Below are positions 1-9,806 of a stretch of 64,000 nucleotides of DNA, in pieces (positions within the stretch are counted from its first letter, which is position 1; the number at the start of each line of letters is the position of its first letter). A program made the translations under genes and the position numbers. The notes below the pieces were generated by a model. That model saw only the letters and a program-made list of their open reading frames with translations, searched no databases and was not told where the DNA came from. This DNA is from Thermoguttaceae bacterium (GTDB lineage Bacteria > Planctomycetota > Planctomycetia > Pirellulales > Thermoguttaceae). The stretch is from assembly GCA_029975295.1 (NCBI GenBank), contig JARKPK010000083.1, positions 62,001-126,000 on the forward strand, in the 5' to 3' direction.

Positions 1-803
1 GGTTCGGGCACGGGCACCACGTCGGAGAATGCGGTGCCGACGGTGACATTGTCGATGTAGTACCAATCCAGCCCGGTTTCGTGACGGGCGGTGCGGAAGA
101 TCAGGTCGCTCAGGCTCGATATCCCACTGGCGCCCGTGTAGGTTGCCGTCGGCAAATGGTCGCCCTCGACATCGGACGTCGGATTAATGAACACATCGGC
201 CCGGTTGTAGCCGCCCGAGAACTTCAGCACTACCAAATAGGTTGATGTCGGGCTGACATTGGCCCCGTAGGTGGTGCTGCCCGAGTTGACGGTAGTGCGG
301 GCGAAAAAGCGCGTGGGAACGCCGGCCACGCCGCCGCTGATTCGCGGGTTGGCGAACGAAGTATCCATGCCGATCTGAAGGAAATCGTCGGTGGTGTTTC
401 CGCCGGTTGACTCGAGAACGGTCGGCGCCTCCAGCAGGAAACTGAGGTACACCGTCCCCGTCTGGGAGGCAATCGTCCGCCCGAGAAGCAGCATGCCGCC
501 GGTATCGTTGCCGGGCAACAGTTGCAATGCCCGAGAACCGCCATCGACCTGCACGCTGCCCGCACTGTAAACCATCGAACGGGCCACGACCTGCACGCGC
601 GCACGATCGCTGTCGAGCACGTTCCAGGAATTGCTCCAGCCGCTACCGCCGTAGGGCGCCAAACCGCTTACCGGCTCAAGCTGCCCGAGGGCATACGACT
701 CGAAGTCGTCGGCCGCGATAATGCCGGCGGAAAGTGGGCGGGGCGGGCCGGCCAACACGGCCGCCGTCAAGAAAGCAGAGAGTATCCAACGTGTAGCACG
801 CAT
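1..803 (-). CDS. Exported PEP-CTERM protein, 3' end cut by window edge
   Basis: Read on the minus strand from the ATG at 803, the frame stays open for 267 codons to the window edge. It begins with a signal peptide (MRATRWILSAFLTAAVLAGP) and continues as a beta-rich region beginning ADDFESYALGQLEPV, with many Ser, Thr, Gly and Asn residues, like the LamG/concanavalin-like exported proteins common in planctomycetes. The last visible residues are VPVPEP, the usual start of a PEP-CTERM sorting signal; the membrane helix and basic tail should lie just outside the window. Proteins with this signal are normally processed by an exosortase and anchored or released at the cell surface. The ligand or role is unknown. 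The start is chosen because it opens a clean signal peptide. Confidence 0.85.
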   Translation of the reverse strand, partial: MRATRWILSAFLTAAVLAGPPRPLSAGIIAADDFESYALGQLEPVSGLAPYGGSGWSNSWNVLDSDRARVQVVARSMVYSAGSVQVDGGSRALQLLPGNDTGGMLLLGRTIASQTGTVYLSFLLEAPTVLESTGGNTTDDFLQIGMDTSFANPRISGGVAGVPTRFFARTTVNSGSTTYGANVSPTSTYLVVLKFSGGYNRADVFINPTSDVEGDHLPTATYTGASGISSLSDLIFRTARHETGLDWYYIDNVTVGTAFSDVVPVPE

Positions 804-1299
804 GAGAAAAGGCTCTCCCGCGAGCGAACGGCCCCCGCCGCGATGCCGCCGCCCGACCAGAAAGGAAACGATGAGCCGAAAACCGAGAAGATGCCTCTTC
901 GAGGAAGAGCGCGAAACAAACCTAAACGACTAGTCCGACGAGTCCAACTGCAACAGCGCCCTGATCGGGCGGCCCAACGACGCCTCGGGGGCTGCTGGGC
1001 CATGGCGGCTAGGGCGCCCCAAAACGGTCCATTCTAATAATGACTTCCGCCCCGCCAGACTAAGCTACAGTATAATTCCGGTTGCCGCCAACGCAAGCGT
1101 TTGGCGCGTTTCTTTTCTCTTTTCCTTGGCCCGCGCCGTCGCTCAGCGGCGAACCAAGGCTTCGATCAGAAGTCTCTAATAATGTGAGACTTGCTGCCGA
1201 CGCCAACGCGTCCGTTGCCATCGGTGGAACGCCGTCGGGGGCAGGGCGGGGCTATTTGCCTTCCAACGAAAGCTGCGGGAACTTGCCGTGCGGCTCGTT
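804..1299. other. Intergenic region, 496 bp
   Basis: Between two minus-strand genes. Apart from the candidate promoter at 1069-1096 I see no gene, repeat or clear terminator. Short open frames here have no recognisable start signals or protein features. Confidence 0.6.
1069..1096 (-). promoter_or_regulatory. Candidate promoter for the PEP-CTERM gene
   Basis: On the minus strand TTGCGT (1096-1091) and TATACT (1074-1069) are separated by 16 bp, the same spacing seen at the other candidate promoters in this window. The predicted transcript would begin near 1062 and leave an untranslated leader of about 260 nt before the ATG at 803. This is sequence resemblance only. Confidence 0.3.
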
Positions 1300-2400
1300 C
1301 TAATACCAGAAGGCCACAGAGGCAATGTCGTCTTCCAGTTGCAGGTAGCGGCCGCCCTGCTGCCAGCCCAACGCTTGGATCGTCACGCGCAGATCTTTCT
1401 GGAAACGGATCGGATCGGCAATATGCCAGCGGTAGAGGCCGAATCGCTGGCCCGGCTTGTAGATCTCGTCGGGCGGCAAAACCTGCGCCAGGCCGGCATA
1501 GGGCGTGCAGAACACCTGGTACTTCTTCGTTTCGCGGTTTTCAAAATTGTACGAGCCGCAGAAGTAGTCTTCCGTCCCGGTGCCGCAGATGGTGGGAAAC
1601 TCGCGATCGCCGTCGATGTAGAACTTGATTTCGCCCTCGCCCCACCAACCCGGGCTGCGAACCTCCCAGGCCATGTAGGTGCCGACGTAGTGCCCCTGGC
1701 CCTCAACGCCGTCGAGGATGGTGTATAGGCCTTTGTTCTTCAGCGGGTTCTCGCGGCGGAACTGGGCATGCAAATAGGCCGCCTCGGCCGGCACTTGCCC
1801 CAAGGCATAGTCGATTTGGTAATACAACGTCATCGGCTGCGCGGCGGTGTTCTCCATGGTGATCTTCGCCTTGCGGCGGAAGGGCATGGGCCAATAGCAA
1901 TTGAACGCGCTGCCCGGATTGACGCACACCGCCAGCGACGTTACTTGGCAATACTTGCCCCAGCCGCAGGCGAAGAAGTCGCCCACCGGGCACTCGATCG
2001 ACGGCTCGCTCTCGCCGTCCCAATAGAAACGGATGATCGACGTTCGCCAGTTGCCGGTGGGCGTCATCCAAATATGTTGAATGCTGCCCGGCCCCTCGAT
2101 CTCGGCCAAGGTGAACGTGGTTCCCGGCGCAATCCGAACCGACGGCGAAACCTTCCAGCCCTGCCCCAGTTCGGCGGCCGCGTTCTTACCGGTCCCCTCG
2201 GTAGCCATGGCCGCCTTGCCCTTCTCGCCCGTAAAGTTTTCCGGACAAATCGATCGGGTTTGCGCCTGCGAAACAAGGTAGAGATTGCTGATGTTCGTAT
2301 CGAGCACGGGCGGGGGCGCCGGCTCGCGCGTCGCCCGATCGGCCGCGCCGTACACTGCCGCCCCGAGAATGGCCGCCACCGCACAATAGAAAGTTTTCAT
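1300..2400 (-). CDS. DUF2961 / GH172-family exported glycoside hydrolase
   Basis: A 366-aa protein starting with a signal peptide (MKTFYCAVAAILGAAVYGA). The start at 2400 is supported by GGGAG about 8 nt upstream; an in-frame extension to 2598 lacks protein-like character. The body matches the DUF2961 family: WKVSPSVRIAPGTTFTLAEI, GPGSIQHIWMTP, IRFYWDGESEPSIECPVGDFF, then WWGEGEIKFYIDGD and GTGTEDYF near the C-terminus. Characterised members (GH172) cleave fructo- or arabinofuranosidic linkages. The Glu of GEGE and the Glu of GTGTED sit where the catalytic pair lies in that family, which is inference from spacing. The likely role is extracytoplasmic processing of a furanose-containing glycan. 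It is transcribed toward the PEP-CTERM gene but about 500 bp away, so co-transcription is uncertain. Confidence 0.85.
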   Translation of the reverse strand: MKTFYCAVAAILGAAVYGAADRATREPAPPPVLDTNISNLYLVSQAQTRSICPENFTGEKGKAAMATEGTGKNAAAELGQGWKVSPSVRIAPGTTFTLAEIEGPGSIQHIWMTPTGNWRTSIIRFYWDGESEPSIECPVGDFFACGWGKYCQVTSLAVCVNPGSAFNCYWPMPFRRKAKITMENTAAQPMTLYYQIDYALGQVPAEAAYLHAQFRRENPLKNKGLYTILDGVEGQGHYVGTYMAWEVRSPGWWGEGEIKFYIDGDREFPTICGTGTEDYFCGSYNFENRETKKYQVFCTPYAGLAQVLPPDEIYKPGQRFGLYRWHIADPIRFQKDLRVTIQALGWQQGGRYLQLEDDIASVAFWY

Positions 2401-2867
2401 CGTTTCGCTCCCGCATGAAAAAAACGGATTCAACCATCCCGCCCAATGCCGCAGAGCCCATGTGCTCTCTCGGCCCATTCTCAACGTGATGCCGGGCGAT
2501 GCCGAGCGCTCGCCCGAAAACGAGGCGCGATGTTCGTCGCAATCGCGTGAAATCGTTGCGAACGAATTCGATGGAACCAGCCGTGAAACCGTGCCCATCG
2601 TAAAAAAAACCGCGGTGAAAAGAAAGCGCCGAGCTGCGGATCGCCGTAGCGAGAAGCCGGCAGCCCTTCCGCTGCCGCGTCGGTCATGCGGCGTTCAAAA
2701 ATCAGCCGCTCTGCGATCGGATCGTTCGAAGAACGACCGTGCGGGCAAAAGCCCACGGCCTATAACGCGCACGTCAGTAGCTGCCGAATCCGCCAGCGCC
2801 GAATCAGTAGCCACCGCCTTTGCAGTCGCGCCGGCAGGCCATTTGGCTGAGCTTGCGGCCGCTTTCG
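2401..2867. other. Intergenic region, 467 bp
   Basis: Lies between the GH172 gene and the pterin dehydratase gene, both on the minus strand. Only short frames without recognisable domains or ribosome binding sites are present. I see no RNA gene, repeat or convincing terminator. Confidence 0.5.
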
Positions 2868-3263
2868 CTATTGTGTGGACCGATTCTGTTGATCGCCGGC
2901 AAGCAGTTCTTCGATTTGCGCGGCAAGAATGAAGTCGTTTTCCGAGAGCCCGCCGATGGCATGCGTGGTCAATTCCACGCGGAGACGGCGATAGCGCTCG
3001 AGATGAATGTCGGGATGATGATCGGCCTGCTCGGCCCGCATGGCAATCGCCACGATCGCCGCCACGGCCGCGGCGAAGTCGGGCGCCGTCCACTGGCGTT
3101 CGAGCCGGCGGGCTTGATCGCTCAGCCGCCATTGAGGCAGAAGTTGAGCCCATCGCTCGGCCGCAACAACATCGAACGGTGGTTCACCGCTCGAACACGC
3201 GCGGCAGCGCCGGCGGGCCAAGCTGCCGCAGCTTTCGGGCGGAAGGGCGTTCAGATTGCTCAT
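2868..3263 (-). CDS. Pterin-4a-carbinolamine dehydratase (PCD/DCoH family)
   Basis: A 131-aa protein with the family core: WRLSDQARRLERQW, then HHPDIHL for the catalytic His-His-Pro segment, then RVELTTHAIGGLSENDFILA. The enzyme dehydrates 4a-hydroxy-tetrahydropterin and helps recycle the cofactor of aromatic amino acid hydroxylases; in bacteria lacking those enzymes it can have a side role in molybdopterin metabolism. The N-terminal RRRCRACSSGEPPFD is typical of bacterial members. The start at 3263 (MSNLNALPPESCG) gives the usual family length; an upstream in-frame ATG at 3314 would add 17 residues. There is no operon partner; the neighbours are separated by several hundred bases. Confidence 0.9.
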   Translation of the reverse strand: MSNLNALPPESCGSLARRRCRACSSGEPPFDVVAAERWAQLLPQWRLSDQARRLERQWTAPDFAAAVAAIVAIAMRAEQADHHPDIHLERYRRLRVELTTHAIGGLSENDFILAAQIEELLAGDQQNRSTQ

Positions 3264-3563
3264 CGCTTCGCTTTCGCTCGGTTGCTCGTGTTTCGCGGAT
3301 GGAACGTCTGGCAAGGCCGATGGGCCAGAGGCCGATTTTCGCGGCCGGAACGCGATTTTGACGCTGCTTGCCGTTCCTAAAGACTCAGAGGCGAGCCGCC
3401 CCTCCGCCCCCGCGTGGGCGCGCGATGCAATCCGCCGATCAGCCGCATTGAAGCCGGCCTCAACGAACTCGACGCGAAGCGCAAACGCATCAGTCCCGCG
3501 CCATGCACACCCAAAGGCCCGGCCGCGATCGTCGCTGCATCGGCCGCAACTGCGCCGACCTGC
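3264..3563. other. Intergenic region, 300 bp
   Basis: Between mscL and the pterin dehydratase gene, both on the minus strand. I see no supported gene, repeat or terminator. Confidence 0.5.
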
Positions 3564-3980
3564 TTACGCCAGCGTCGAGGTGCAGTGCCCGCAACGCTTG
3601 GCCGCCTTGGGCACTTCCATCAGGCATTCGGGGCAGCTCTTGGTGGTCGGGTCGGGCGGGGGCGGGGTCCGCTTCAGCCGATTGATCTGTTTGATCACCA
3701 AAAAGATACAGAACGCGACAATCGTAAAATCAACCACGTTGTTGATGAACTTGCCGTAGCTGATCGTCACGGCCGCCGTTCCCTCGGTGGCTTCCTTCAA
3801 GGTGAGCGACAATTGCGAAAAATCCACTTTGCCCAACAACAACCCGATCGGCGGCATGATCACGTCGTTGACCAGCGAGGCCACGATCTTGCCGAACGCC
3901 CCGCCGATGACCACGCCGACGGCCATGTCGATCACATTCCCCTTGACGGCGAACTCTTTGAACTCTTGCAGCAGACCCAT
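3564..3980 (-). CDS. mscL: Large-conductance mechanosensitive channel with Zn-ribbon tail
   Basis: A 138-aa inner-membrane channel that opens under membrane tension and protects against hypo-osmotic lysis. The N-terminus [20 protein letters not shown] leads into TM1 ([20 protein letters not shown]), the periplasmic loop and TM2 ([20 protein letters not shown], about residues 83-102). After PPPPDPTTK the tail carries [19 protein letters not shown], two CxxC pairs that look like a small zinc ribbon in place of the usual cytoplasmic helix bundle. The start is supported by AAGGG upstream. It stands alone, divergent from cysM. Confidence 0.95.
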   Translation of the reverse strand: MGLLQEFKEFAVKGNVIDMAVGVVIGGAFGKIVASLVNDVIMPPIGLLLGKVDFSQLSLTLKEATEGTAAVTISYGKFINNVVDFTIVAFCIFLVIKQINRLKRTPPPPDPTTKSCPECLMEVPKAAKRCGHCTSTLA

Positions 3981-4594
3981 AAGCGAACCCTTTTCTAATT
4001 CTAAAATGTCTCAGACAACAAACGCCGAGAAGCAAACCAACGGAACCCGCCTTCGCGAACAAAAAACACCAGCGGCATTCAACTGGCTCATCCGCCGATC
4101 GACACAGCCGACGACGACAAATAACCGCGACCGCCTACGAACCAACGGCAGACACCGCGGCCACAAGCGCCGGCCCAATGGCCGCCCGGTCTTCGCTGTT
4201 GCAAGCAGGCCGCGCACATTCTTCGCATTCAACCGAAATTTCGCGTGTCGAGAAGAGCAAGAAGGCGTTCGAACGCGCCTATTCTGACTAGTGCAAGCAA
4301 AATCCGCAAGAAGAGTTCGTTGAAGGGAAGTTACCAGGGGCCCGAGGTTGAAAAGCTGCCGCCTCGACGCGTAGAGCGAAATCGCCCAAGGACACATCGC
4401 CCCAAATCTGTCGGCACAGATTGCGCCGCTTCGCTATTCCCTCGCACAGTGGTTCGATTGTCGTCCGACCGCGACGACCAAGTTGTGCCGGGTGAACCGA
4501 TTCTACCGATCATTCGTTAATGGTGGATTGCAGCGGGCTGCGACGCGGCCTCGCTGTTGAACCGTCGGCTACGCTTTTGGGGGGAGACTGGGCC
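3981..4594. other. Divergent intergenic region between mscL and cysM
   Basis: 614 bp separating two divergent genes, so it should hold both promoters. An AT-rich stretch near 3990-4020 precedes mscL. No promoter is clear enough to place. Open frames on both strands here show no recognisable protein features. Confidence 0.5.
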
Positions 4595-5518
4595 ATGGGA
4601 TTGCTCCAGGCGATCGGGCATACGCCGTTGATCGAGCTGTCGCACTTCGGCGGTGGGCCGCATGTCCGCCTCCTTTGCAAGCTGGAGGGCGTCAACCCCG
4701 GCGGATCGGTGAAAGACCGTCCGGCCTTGCGAATGATCGAGGCGGCCGAGCGCAGCGGCGAATTGACGCCGCAAAAGACCATCATCGAGGCTACCAGCGG
4801 GAACACGGGCATCGCTTTGGCGATGATCGGAGCCGCTCGCGGGTATCGGGTAACCCTGTGCATGTCGGCCGGCGCCAGTATCGAACGGCGGCGGGTGCTG
4901 GCGGCGATGGGCGCGCGCGTGCTGCTTTCACCCGCCCAAGAGGGCACCGACGGGGCGATTCGTCTGGCCCATGATCTGGTGGAGCGATCGCCCGACGAAT
5001 ACTACATGCCCAACCAGTTCGACAATCCGTACAATGTCTTGGCCCATTACGAGTCGACCGGGCCGGAACTTTTCCACGACACCCACGGCGAAATCGATGT
5101 GTTCGTCGCCGGGATGGGCACCACGGGCACGCTGATGGGCGTAAGCCGCTTCTTCCGCGAGCACAAACCGGGGGTCAGCATCGTCGGCGTCGAGCCGCCG
5201 ATCGGCCACCGAATTCAAGGCCTGAAGAACATGCAAGAGGCAATCAGGCCCAAGGTTTACGACCCGGAACTGCTCGACGAAAAAGTGACCGTCGATAACG
5301 AAGAGGCCTTTGCCGCCGCCCGATGGCTTGCCGCCAAAGAGGGCATCTTCGTCGGCATGTCGAGCGGAGCGGCCCTGGCCGGCGCAATGAAGGTGGCTCA
5401 ACGAATTGCTCGGGGGACGATTGTTGTGCTGTTGCCCGACCGCGGCGACCGCTACCTGAGCACCGAGTTGTTCGAACCGCCGGTCAGCGACGCTGCCGGG
5501 CAAAGCCGGGCGGCCTAG
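4595..5518 (+). CDS. cysM: Cysteine synthase, CysM-like (PLP-dependent)
   Basis: A 307-aa fold-type II PLP enzyme that makes cysteine from O-acetylserine (or O-phosphoserine) and sulfide or thiosulfate. The cofactor Lys is residue 40 in NPGGSVKDRP. The substrate loop is TSGNTGIALAM, the phosphate-binding loop is GMGTTGTLMG, and PNQFDNPYNVLAHYESTGPE with the C-terminal LLPDRGDRYLSTELF are more like CysM than CysK. The start at 4595 has GGGGAG 9 nt upstream and gives the family length; an in-frame ATG at 4520 would add 25 residues with no family match. The gene stands alone between mscL (divergent) and the polysaccharide operon. Confidence 0.93.
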   Translation: MGLLQAIGHTPLIELSHFGGGPHVRLLCKLEGVNPGGSVKDRPALRMIEAAERSGELTPQKTIIEATSGNTGIALAMIGAARGYRVTLCMSAGASIERRRVLAAMGARVLLSPAQEGTDGAIRLAHDLVERSPDEYYMPNQFDNPYNVLAHYESTGPELFHDTHGEIDVFVAGMGTTGTLMGVSRFFREHKPGVSIVGVEPPIGHRIQGLKNMQEAIRPKVYDPELLDEKVTVDNEEAFAAARWLAAKEGIFVGMSSGAALAGAMKVAQRIARGTIVVLLPDRGDRYLSTELFEPPVSDAAGQSRAA

Positions 5519-6438
5519 CGCGACCGGCCGTATGAAAACTGCCGTTCTCCGGTGACGCCCCGCGCCGACGCCCCCTCAGCCTGGCTCGCTTGGAGCCCCG
5601 CCGAGCACAAGGGTCGGCCATCGCAACCAGTGTGCGTATTTTTCCATCGCCGCGCACTCCCCTTATTTTCACACCACCCCCAACACAACCGAGTTCGCTC
5701 ATTCCAGCAAGGGGATTCAAGCGATTCAAAGGGACTTCGTCAACCACTTCAACGTGACGGATTAAAGCCGGGAAATTGGCAACTTGGCGAAGACGAGAGA
5801 CATAGAAAAACTGCATCGTCTCTGTGATTGCTGACCACATCGGCCGCGAACTTGGCTCATCGAAGGGCAGAGACGATTTTCGTCTCATAGAACCGATCCG
5901 TCTTGCTCGTTCGCGGCCCGCCCAAGCATCTGTTGGCCTTTCGCCACGCCCGTTCGCGCCGATTCGCGTACCTTCGCGGCAAAATTGTCTGCGTCCCATC
6001 GTGCCCCATCGCGGCAGTCTCTCATGAGCGATCATTTGCGTCGCTTCGCGGCCGCCTCTGTGCAACGCCGTTCGCGGATTCGGCCCGAAAAGCGCAAGTG
6101 CTTATGCCGGCAAGAAAAACTCGCATTTACACGAAGTGGCGTGAACGTGTATACCATCGGCCTGTTGTTCGGTGAGCGATGCCCGAGGATTGTCCGTCGG
6201 GCCACCGACGAGAACGGAGTGCGCGCCGAGCCTTCCGCAGACGGAGAGCTGCTGCGAATGGGCGATGCGGGCATGGTCGCCTTTTCGACCAGCAAGACGA
6301 CAACCTCTTCGATCAGCATCGAAGACACGGTCGAGCGCGCCGACGACAAAGAGAACGGCTGCCGACGAGGCGAGCTTCGTTGCGTGTTTCCTGTTTGAGA
6401 ATCCTTAGACCAGGCCGACCACTGGCGAGAGTGTTCCG
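5519..6438. other. Intergenic region, 920 bp, possibly decayed sequence
   Basis: Lies between cysM and wzm. Several frames are open on both strands but none has a ribosome binding site, a domain or consistent composition. At 5969-5985 cgtaccttcgcggcaaa resembles the repetitive cgtcc-ttcgcggc strings often seen in degenerate intergenic repeats. The promoter for the polysaccharide operon should lie here but I cannot place it. Confidence 0.4.
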
Positions 6439-7287
6439 ATGAGTCGCGACGTTACTGTCATTCGCTCCGGCCGCGGCTGGCAACCTCTGGAATTGGCCGA
6501 GTTGTGGCGCTATCGCACATTGCTTTGGGTCTTCTTGTTGCGCGACTTGAAGACCAGCTACAAGCAAACGGTGCTTGGTCCGCTTTGGGCCGTGCTTCCT
6601 CCGCTGCTGACCACGGCATTGTTCACGCTGGTATTCGGGGTGCTGCTGGGTCGCGGCAACGAGCCCTCGGCGCCGGGAGTGCCCTATGCCCTGTCGACGC
6701 TGTGCGCGCTGTTGCCTTGGCGTCTGTTCGCCGGTTGCCTCACCGGCATCGGCAATAGCCTGGCGAACAACCAATCGCTGCTAACGAAGATTTACTTCCC
6801 GCGGATGATCTTCCCGCTTTCAGCAATGCTCATGCCGCTGCTCGATGCCGCTGTGACCTTCGTGCTGCTGATCGGACTGATGCTTTGGTACGGAATTGCC
6901 CCGGGCGTCACGCTCTTGGCCGCGCCCGCCTTCATCGGCCTGGCCTTGGCCGCAGCGTTGGCTTTGGGGTTGTGGTTCGCCCCGCTCAGCGCGACCTATC
7001 GCGATTTGGGGATGGCCGTGCCCTACCTGTTGAACATCGCGCTGTACCTGAGCCCGGTGATCTACGCGGCGGCCAGTTTGCAGCGGGCGCTGCCCGACTG
7101 GGCCGTCACCATCTACTGGCTCAACCCGATGGCCTGCGCCATTGAAGGAATGCGTTGGTCGTTTTTCAACTCCGCTCCGCTGCCTTGGGGCAGCGTGGCG
7201 GGCGGCGCCGGCCTGGTGTTCGCCCTGCTTGTTGGCGGAGCGTTTTTCTTCCGCCGCATGGAACGCAGCATCGTGGACGTGATTTGA
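6439..7287 (+). CDS. wzm: Polysaccharide ABC exporter permease (Wzm type)
   Basis: A 282-aa ABC-2 type permease. It has the cytoplasmic N-terminal segment LWRYRTLLWVFLLRDLKTSY, the motif VLGPLWAVLPPLLTTALFTL, and about six membrane helices, ending FFFRRMERSIVDVI. With the Wzt ATPase it would export a lipid-linked polysaccharide (O-antigen, teichoic acid-like or capsule) across the inner membrane. The motif ISPxxY of this family appears as LSPVIYAA and the following WLNPMACAIEGMRW is also typical. It is the first gene of a same-strand cluster; wzt follows after 151 bp. Confidence 0.92.
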   Translation: MSRDVTVIRSGRGWQPLELAELWRYRTLLWVFLLRDLKTSYKQTVLGPLWAVLPPLLTTALFTLVFGVLLGRGNEPSAPGVPYALSTLCALLPWRLFAGCLTGIGNSLANNQSLLTKIYFPRMIFPLSAMLMPLLDAAVTFVLLIGLMLWYGIAPGVTLLAAPAFIGLALAAALALGLWFAPLSATYRDLGMAVPYLLNIALYLSPVIYAAASLQRALPDWAVTIYWLNPMACAIEGMRWSFFNSAPLPWGSVAGGAGLVFALLVGGAFFFRRMERSIVDVI

Positions 7288-7438
7288 TCGCTTCAGCGAT
7301 CCGGCATGGCCGAAAAGTTCGAGCTCATGGAGCCTTGCATTCATTACGGCTGGAACGAGCGATCCTCCTCGTGTTTGGCCCGCGAAAGGGACGCATTGGA
7401 ATCCGCAATAGAACGCGCCGTATCGAGCGAGGAAGCGC

Positions 7439-8800
7439 ATGATGAGTTCTGATTGGGCGTTGCGAGTCGAGCAATTGAGCAAGCGCTATCGCATCGGCGA
7501 GCGGAACTACCACCGCAGTCTGCGCGAACAGTTGCTGCAAGGCTTGCGTCGGCTGTGGCCTTGGCAGGCAAAGCGGCGCGCGCCGCCGTCCGGCGATTCG
7601 ACGGGCCCTTTGTTGCCGCAGCACGACGGGAACAGCGAATGTTCCGCGGAATCCGAGGCCGAGTTTTCGGCCGAGGTCGAACCGCAACATGCCGTTCGCG
7701 CCCGGCTGGGCCGAGGCGGCGAGTTCTGGGCGCTGCGCGACGTGAGTTTCGACATCCCGCGCGGCGAAATGGTGGGCTTCATCGGCCGCAACGGGGCAGG
7801 CAAAAGCACACTGTTGAAGATCCTTACGCGAATCACCGAACCGACCGCGGGCCGCGCCGAAATCCGCGGCCGCGTGGGCAGTCTGCTGGAAGTGGGCACC
7901 GGCTTCCATCCGGAGTTGACCGGGCGGGAGAACGTCTTCCTCAATGGCGCCATCTTGGGCATGCGGCGCGAGGAGATTCGGGCGAAGTTCGACGAGATTG
8001 TCGATTTCGCCGGGGTGGCCCATTTCATCGACACGCCGGTCAAACGCTATTCGAGCGGCATGGCGGTCCGGTTGGCCTTCGCCGTGGCTGCGCATCTCGA
8101 TGCCGAGATTCTGCTGGTGGACGAGGTGCTGGCCGTGGGCGACGCCGAATTCGAACGCAAGTGCCTGCGGAAGATGAACACCGTGGCCCGCGACGGCCGA
8201 ACCGTGTTGCTGGTGAGCCACAACCTGACGGCCGTGCAGCGTCTTTGCCGTCGCGTGATCTGGCTCGATCAGGGCCAAATCACCGCCGACGGGCCGTGCT
8301 TGCCGGTCGTGCGCCGCTACATCGAAGCGTGCAAGCAGCGCGAGCATCTCTCGCCGCTGATCAAACCGGGCAGCCCTTATCGAGCCATCGATTGCCGCGT
8401 CAACGGAGCGCCGCTGGGCCGAACCGTAGCGCTGCTGGGCAACGAACCGCTGCACGTTGCTGTCGTGTGCGAGTCGGCAGAACCGACCCGCCGTCCCCGG
8501 CTCGATCTGGCCTTCTACCGCAGCGACGGCCTGAAGGTGTTCGCCTGCGCCACCGACCGCACGCTCGACGCCGACGACGGCCGGCGGAGCCGCCGATGGG
8601 AGTTCGATCTGTGCTTCGAGCGGCTCGACTTGGCGCCGGCCGAATACTATTTCGACTTGGGCGTCCGCTCCGACTTCCACGGCGAGTACGACATCCTCTG
8701 GAATCGCGTTTGCGAACTGACGGCTGCCACGGCCGTGCCGGCAATCGCGGCCGACGCCGTGCTGTTGCCGCCGGTGCGGGCATCGGCTCGCGCGGCCTGA
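7439..8800 (+). CDS. wzt: Polysaccharide ABC exporter ATPase with C-terminal glycan-binding domain (Wzt type)
   Basis: A 453-aa protein. Walker A is GRNGAGKST near residue 115, the signature [13 protein letters not shown] is near 203, and Walker [13 protein letters not shown] is near 222; VSHNLTAVQ carries the switch His. A charged insertion at about residues 45-85 precedes the ATPase core. After residue ~300 a beta-rich extension ([20 protein letters not shown] onward) corresponds to the Wzt C-terminal domain that recognises the terminal modification of the glycan. A methyltransferase gene follows, which fits a methyl-capped chain being recognised for export; that link is inference. GAGGAA lies just upstream of the start; tandem ATGs at 7439 and 7442 are equivalent. 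Confidence 0.92.
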   Translation: MMSSDWALRVEQLSKRYRIGERNYHRSLREQLLQGLRRLWPWQAKRRAPPSGDSTGPLLPQHDGNSECSAESEAEFSAEVEPQHAVRARLGRGGEFWALRDVSFDIPRGEMVGFIGRNGAGKSTLLKILTRITEPTAGRAEIRGRVGSLLEVGTGFHPELTGRENVFLNGAILGMRREEIRAKFDEIVDFAGVAHFIDTPVKRYSSGMAVRLAFAVAAHLDAEILLVDEVLAVGDAEFERKCLRKMNTVARDGRTVLLVSHNLTAVQRLCRRVIWLDQGQITADGPCLPVVRRYIEACKQREHLSPLIKPGSPYRAIDCRVNGAPLGRTVALLGNEPLHVAVVCESAEPTRRPRLDLAFYRSDGLKVFACATDRTLDADDGRRSRRWEFDLCFERLDLAPAEYYFDLGVRSDFHGEYDILWNRVCELTAATAVPAIAADAVLLPPVRASARAA

Positions 8801-8927
8801 AGGAGAATCAGACCATCGATCGCCCCAGCGGGGCGGTCTTCGCACGTTATCGGAAGCGAGTGAACTCCGCGTTCCATCGGCATCCGCTCGCCCCGAGCAA
8901 CCCGCGGCCAGGATCATCAGGAAGATC

Positions 8928-9749
8928 ATGTTGCAACAGTCGTCCCCGACAGACCTTCACGGCAACCTGACCAGCGTGGAGCATTGGTCGCGGGTTTACC
9001 GCGAACGGCCGGCGCGGCAGGCTTGGGCGCCCCGCTACTACGAAGACCGATTGATCAGCCATTGGCTGTGCGAGGCGCTGCGCCGCTGCCGGGCCGAGAC
9101 GGCCTTGGAAGTCGGGGCGGGCGACTCGGTTTGGCTGCCCTACTTGGCCAAGCAAGCGGGATTGCGGTTCGTCGCCGGGCTCGACTACAGCGAGGCTGGC
9201 TGCCAGCGACTCGAACGGCAAATGGCCCAGTACAACGTTCGCGGAGAGGTGCATTGCGTCGATTTGTTCGAGGCCGAGCCCGAGCAAATCGGCCGCTTCG
9301 ACTTCGTCTATTCCCTCGGATTGGTCGAGCACTTCCCCGACCTCGACCATGTTCTCCGGCGGCTGCGCGCCTTTGTAGCCCCCGGCGGAATGCTCTTGTG
9401 CGAAGTGCCGAACCTCTGTTCAATCCACGGCCTGGCGATGCGGCTTTGGCAGCCCGAACTGATGGCCAAACACGTGTGCCTGAGCCGTCGCCGACTGATG
9501 CGGGCGTTTTCCCGGGTCGGTCTGGAACAGGTCGAAGGCTGGCATGCCGGCGCCTTCTCGCTGGCGGTAGTGGCCTGGGAGCACTATCCGCGCTGGCCCG
9601 GCTTGGCTCGAAAAGCGGTTCCCCGCCTGCGGCGTTTCCAAGAACGCGTGCTCGATCCGCTGCTTCGGTGGCTCGACGTGCGGCGCGGACTGCCGGGCGT
9701 AGCGCCGTATCTGTTTGTTTGTGGCACGGCCCCCAGGGCCTCCGGCTGA
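8928..9749 (+). CDS. SAM-dependent methyltransferase
   Basis: A 273-aa class I methyltransferase. Motif I is ALEVGAGDSVWLPYLAKQAG with GLDYSEAGCQRLE as the acidic post-I motif; YSLGLVEHFPDLDHVLRRLR and GGMLLCEVPNLCS complete the Rossmann core (methyltransf_11/23 type). It sits between the Wzt ATPase and an amidotransferase in the polysaccharide cluster, so it probably methylates a sugar, possibly as a chain-terminating cap; the substrate is not readable from the sequence. The gap to wzt is 127 bp. Confidence 0.85.
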   Translation: MLQQSSPTDLHGNLTSVEHWSRVYRERPARQAWAPRYYEDRLISHWLCEALRRCRAETALEVGAGDSVWLPYLAKQAGLRFVAGLDYSEAGCQRLERQMAQYNVRGEVHCVDLFEAEPEQIGRFDFVYSLGLVEHFPDLDHVLRRLRAFVAPGGMLLCEVPNLCSIHGLAMRLWQPELMAKHVCLSRRRLMRAFSRVGLEQVEGWHAGAFSLAVVAWEHYPRWPGLARKAVPRLRRFQERVLDPLLRWLDVRRGLPGVAPYLFVCGTAPRASG

Positions 9750-9806
9750 GCTGGCGGAGTCGCCCGCGGGCCAAGGGGCAATTCGACGATAAGGAAAGGG
9801 TCGCCT

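Noticed and set aside
230-604. Minus-strand ORF of 124 codons
   Set aside because: It lies in another frame of the PEP-CTERM gene, which has the signal peptide and the VPVPEP end; the shorter frame is Arg/Ser-rich and featureless.
4440-4470. tRNA T-arm-like sequence (tggttcgattgtc)
   Set aside because: No matching acceptor stem, anticodon arm or CCA context; no tRNA gene was recognised anywhere in the window.
5985-6398. Plus-strand ORF of 137 codons before wzm
   Set aside because: No ribosome binding site or domain, and an overlapping opposite frame is equally open; composition does not look coding.
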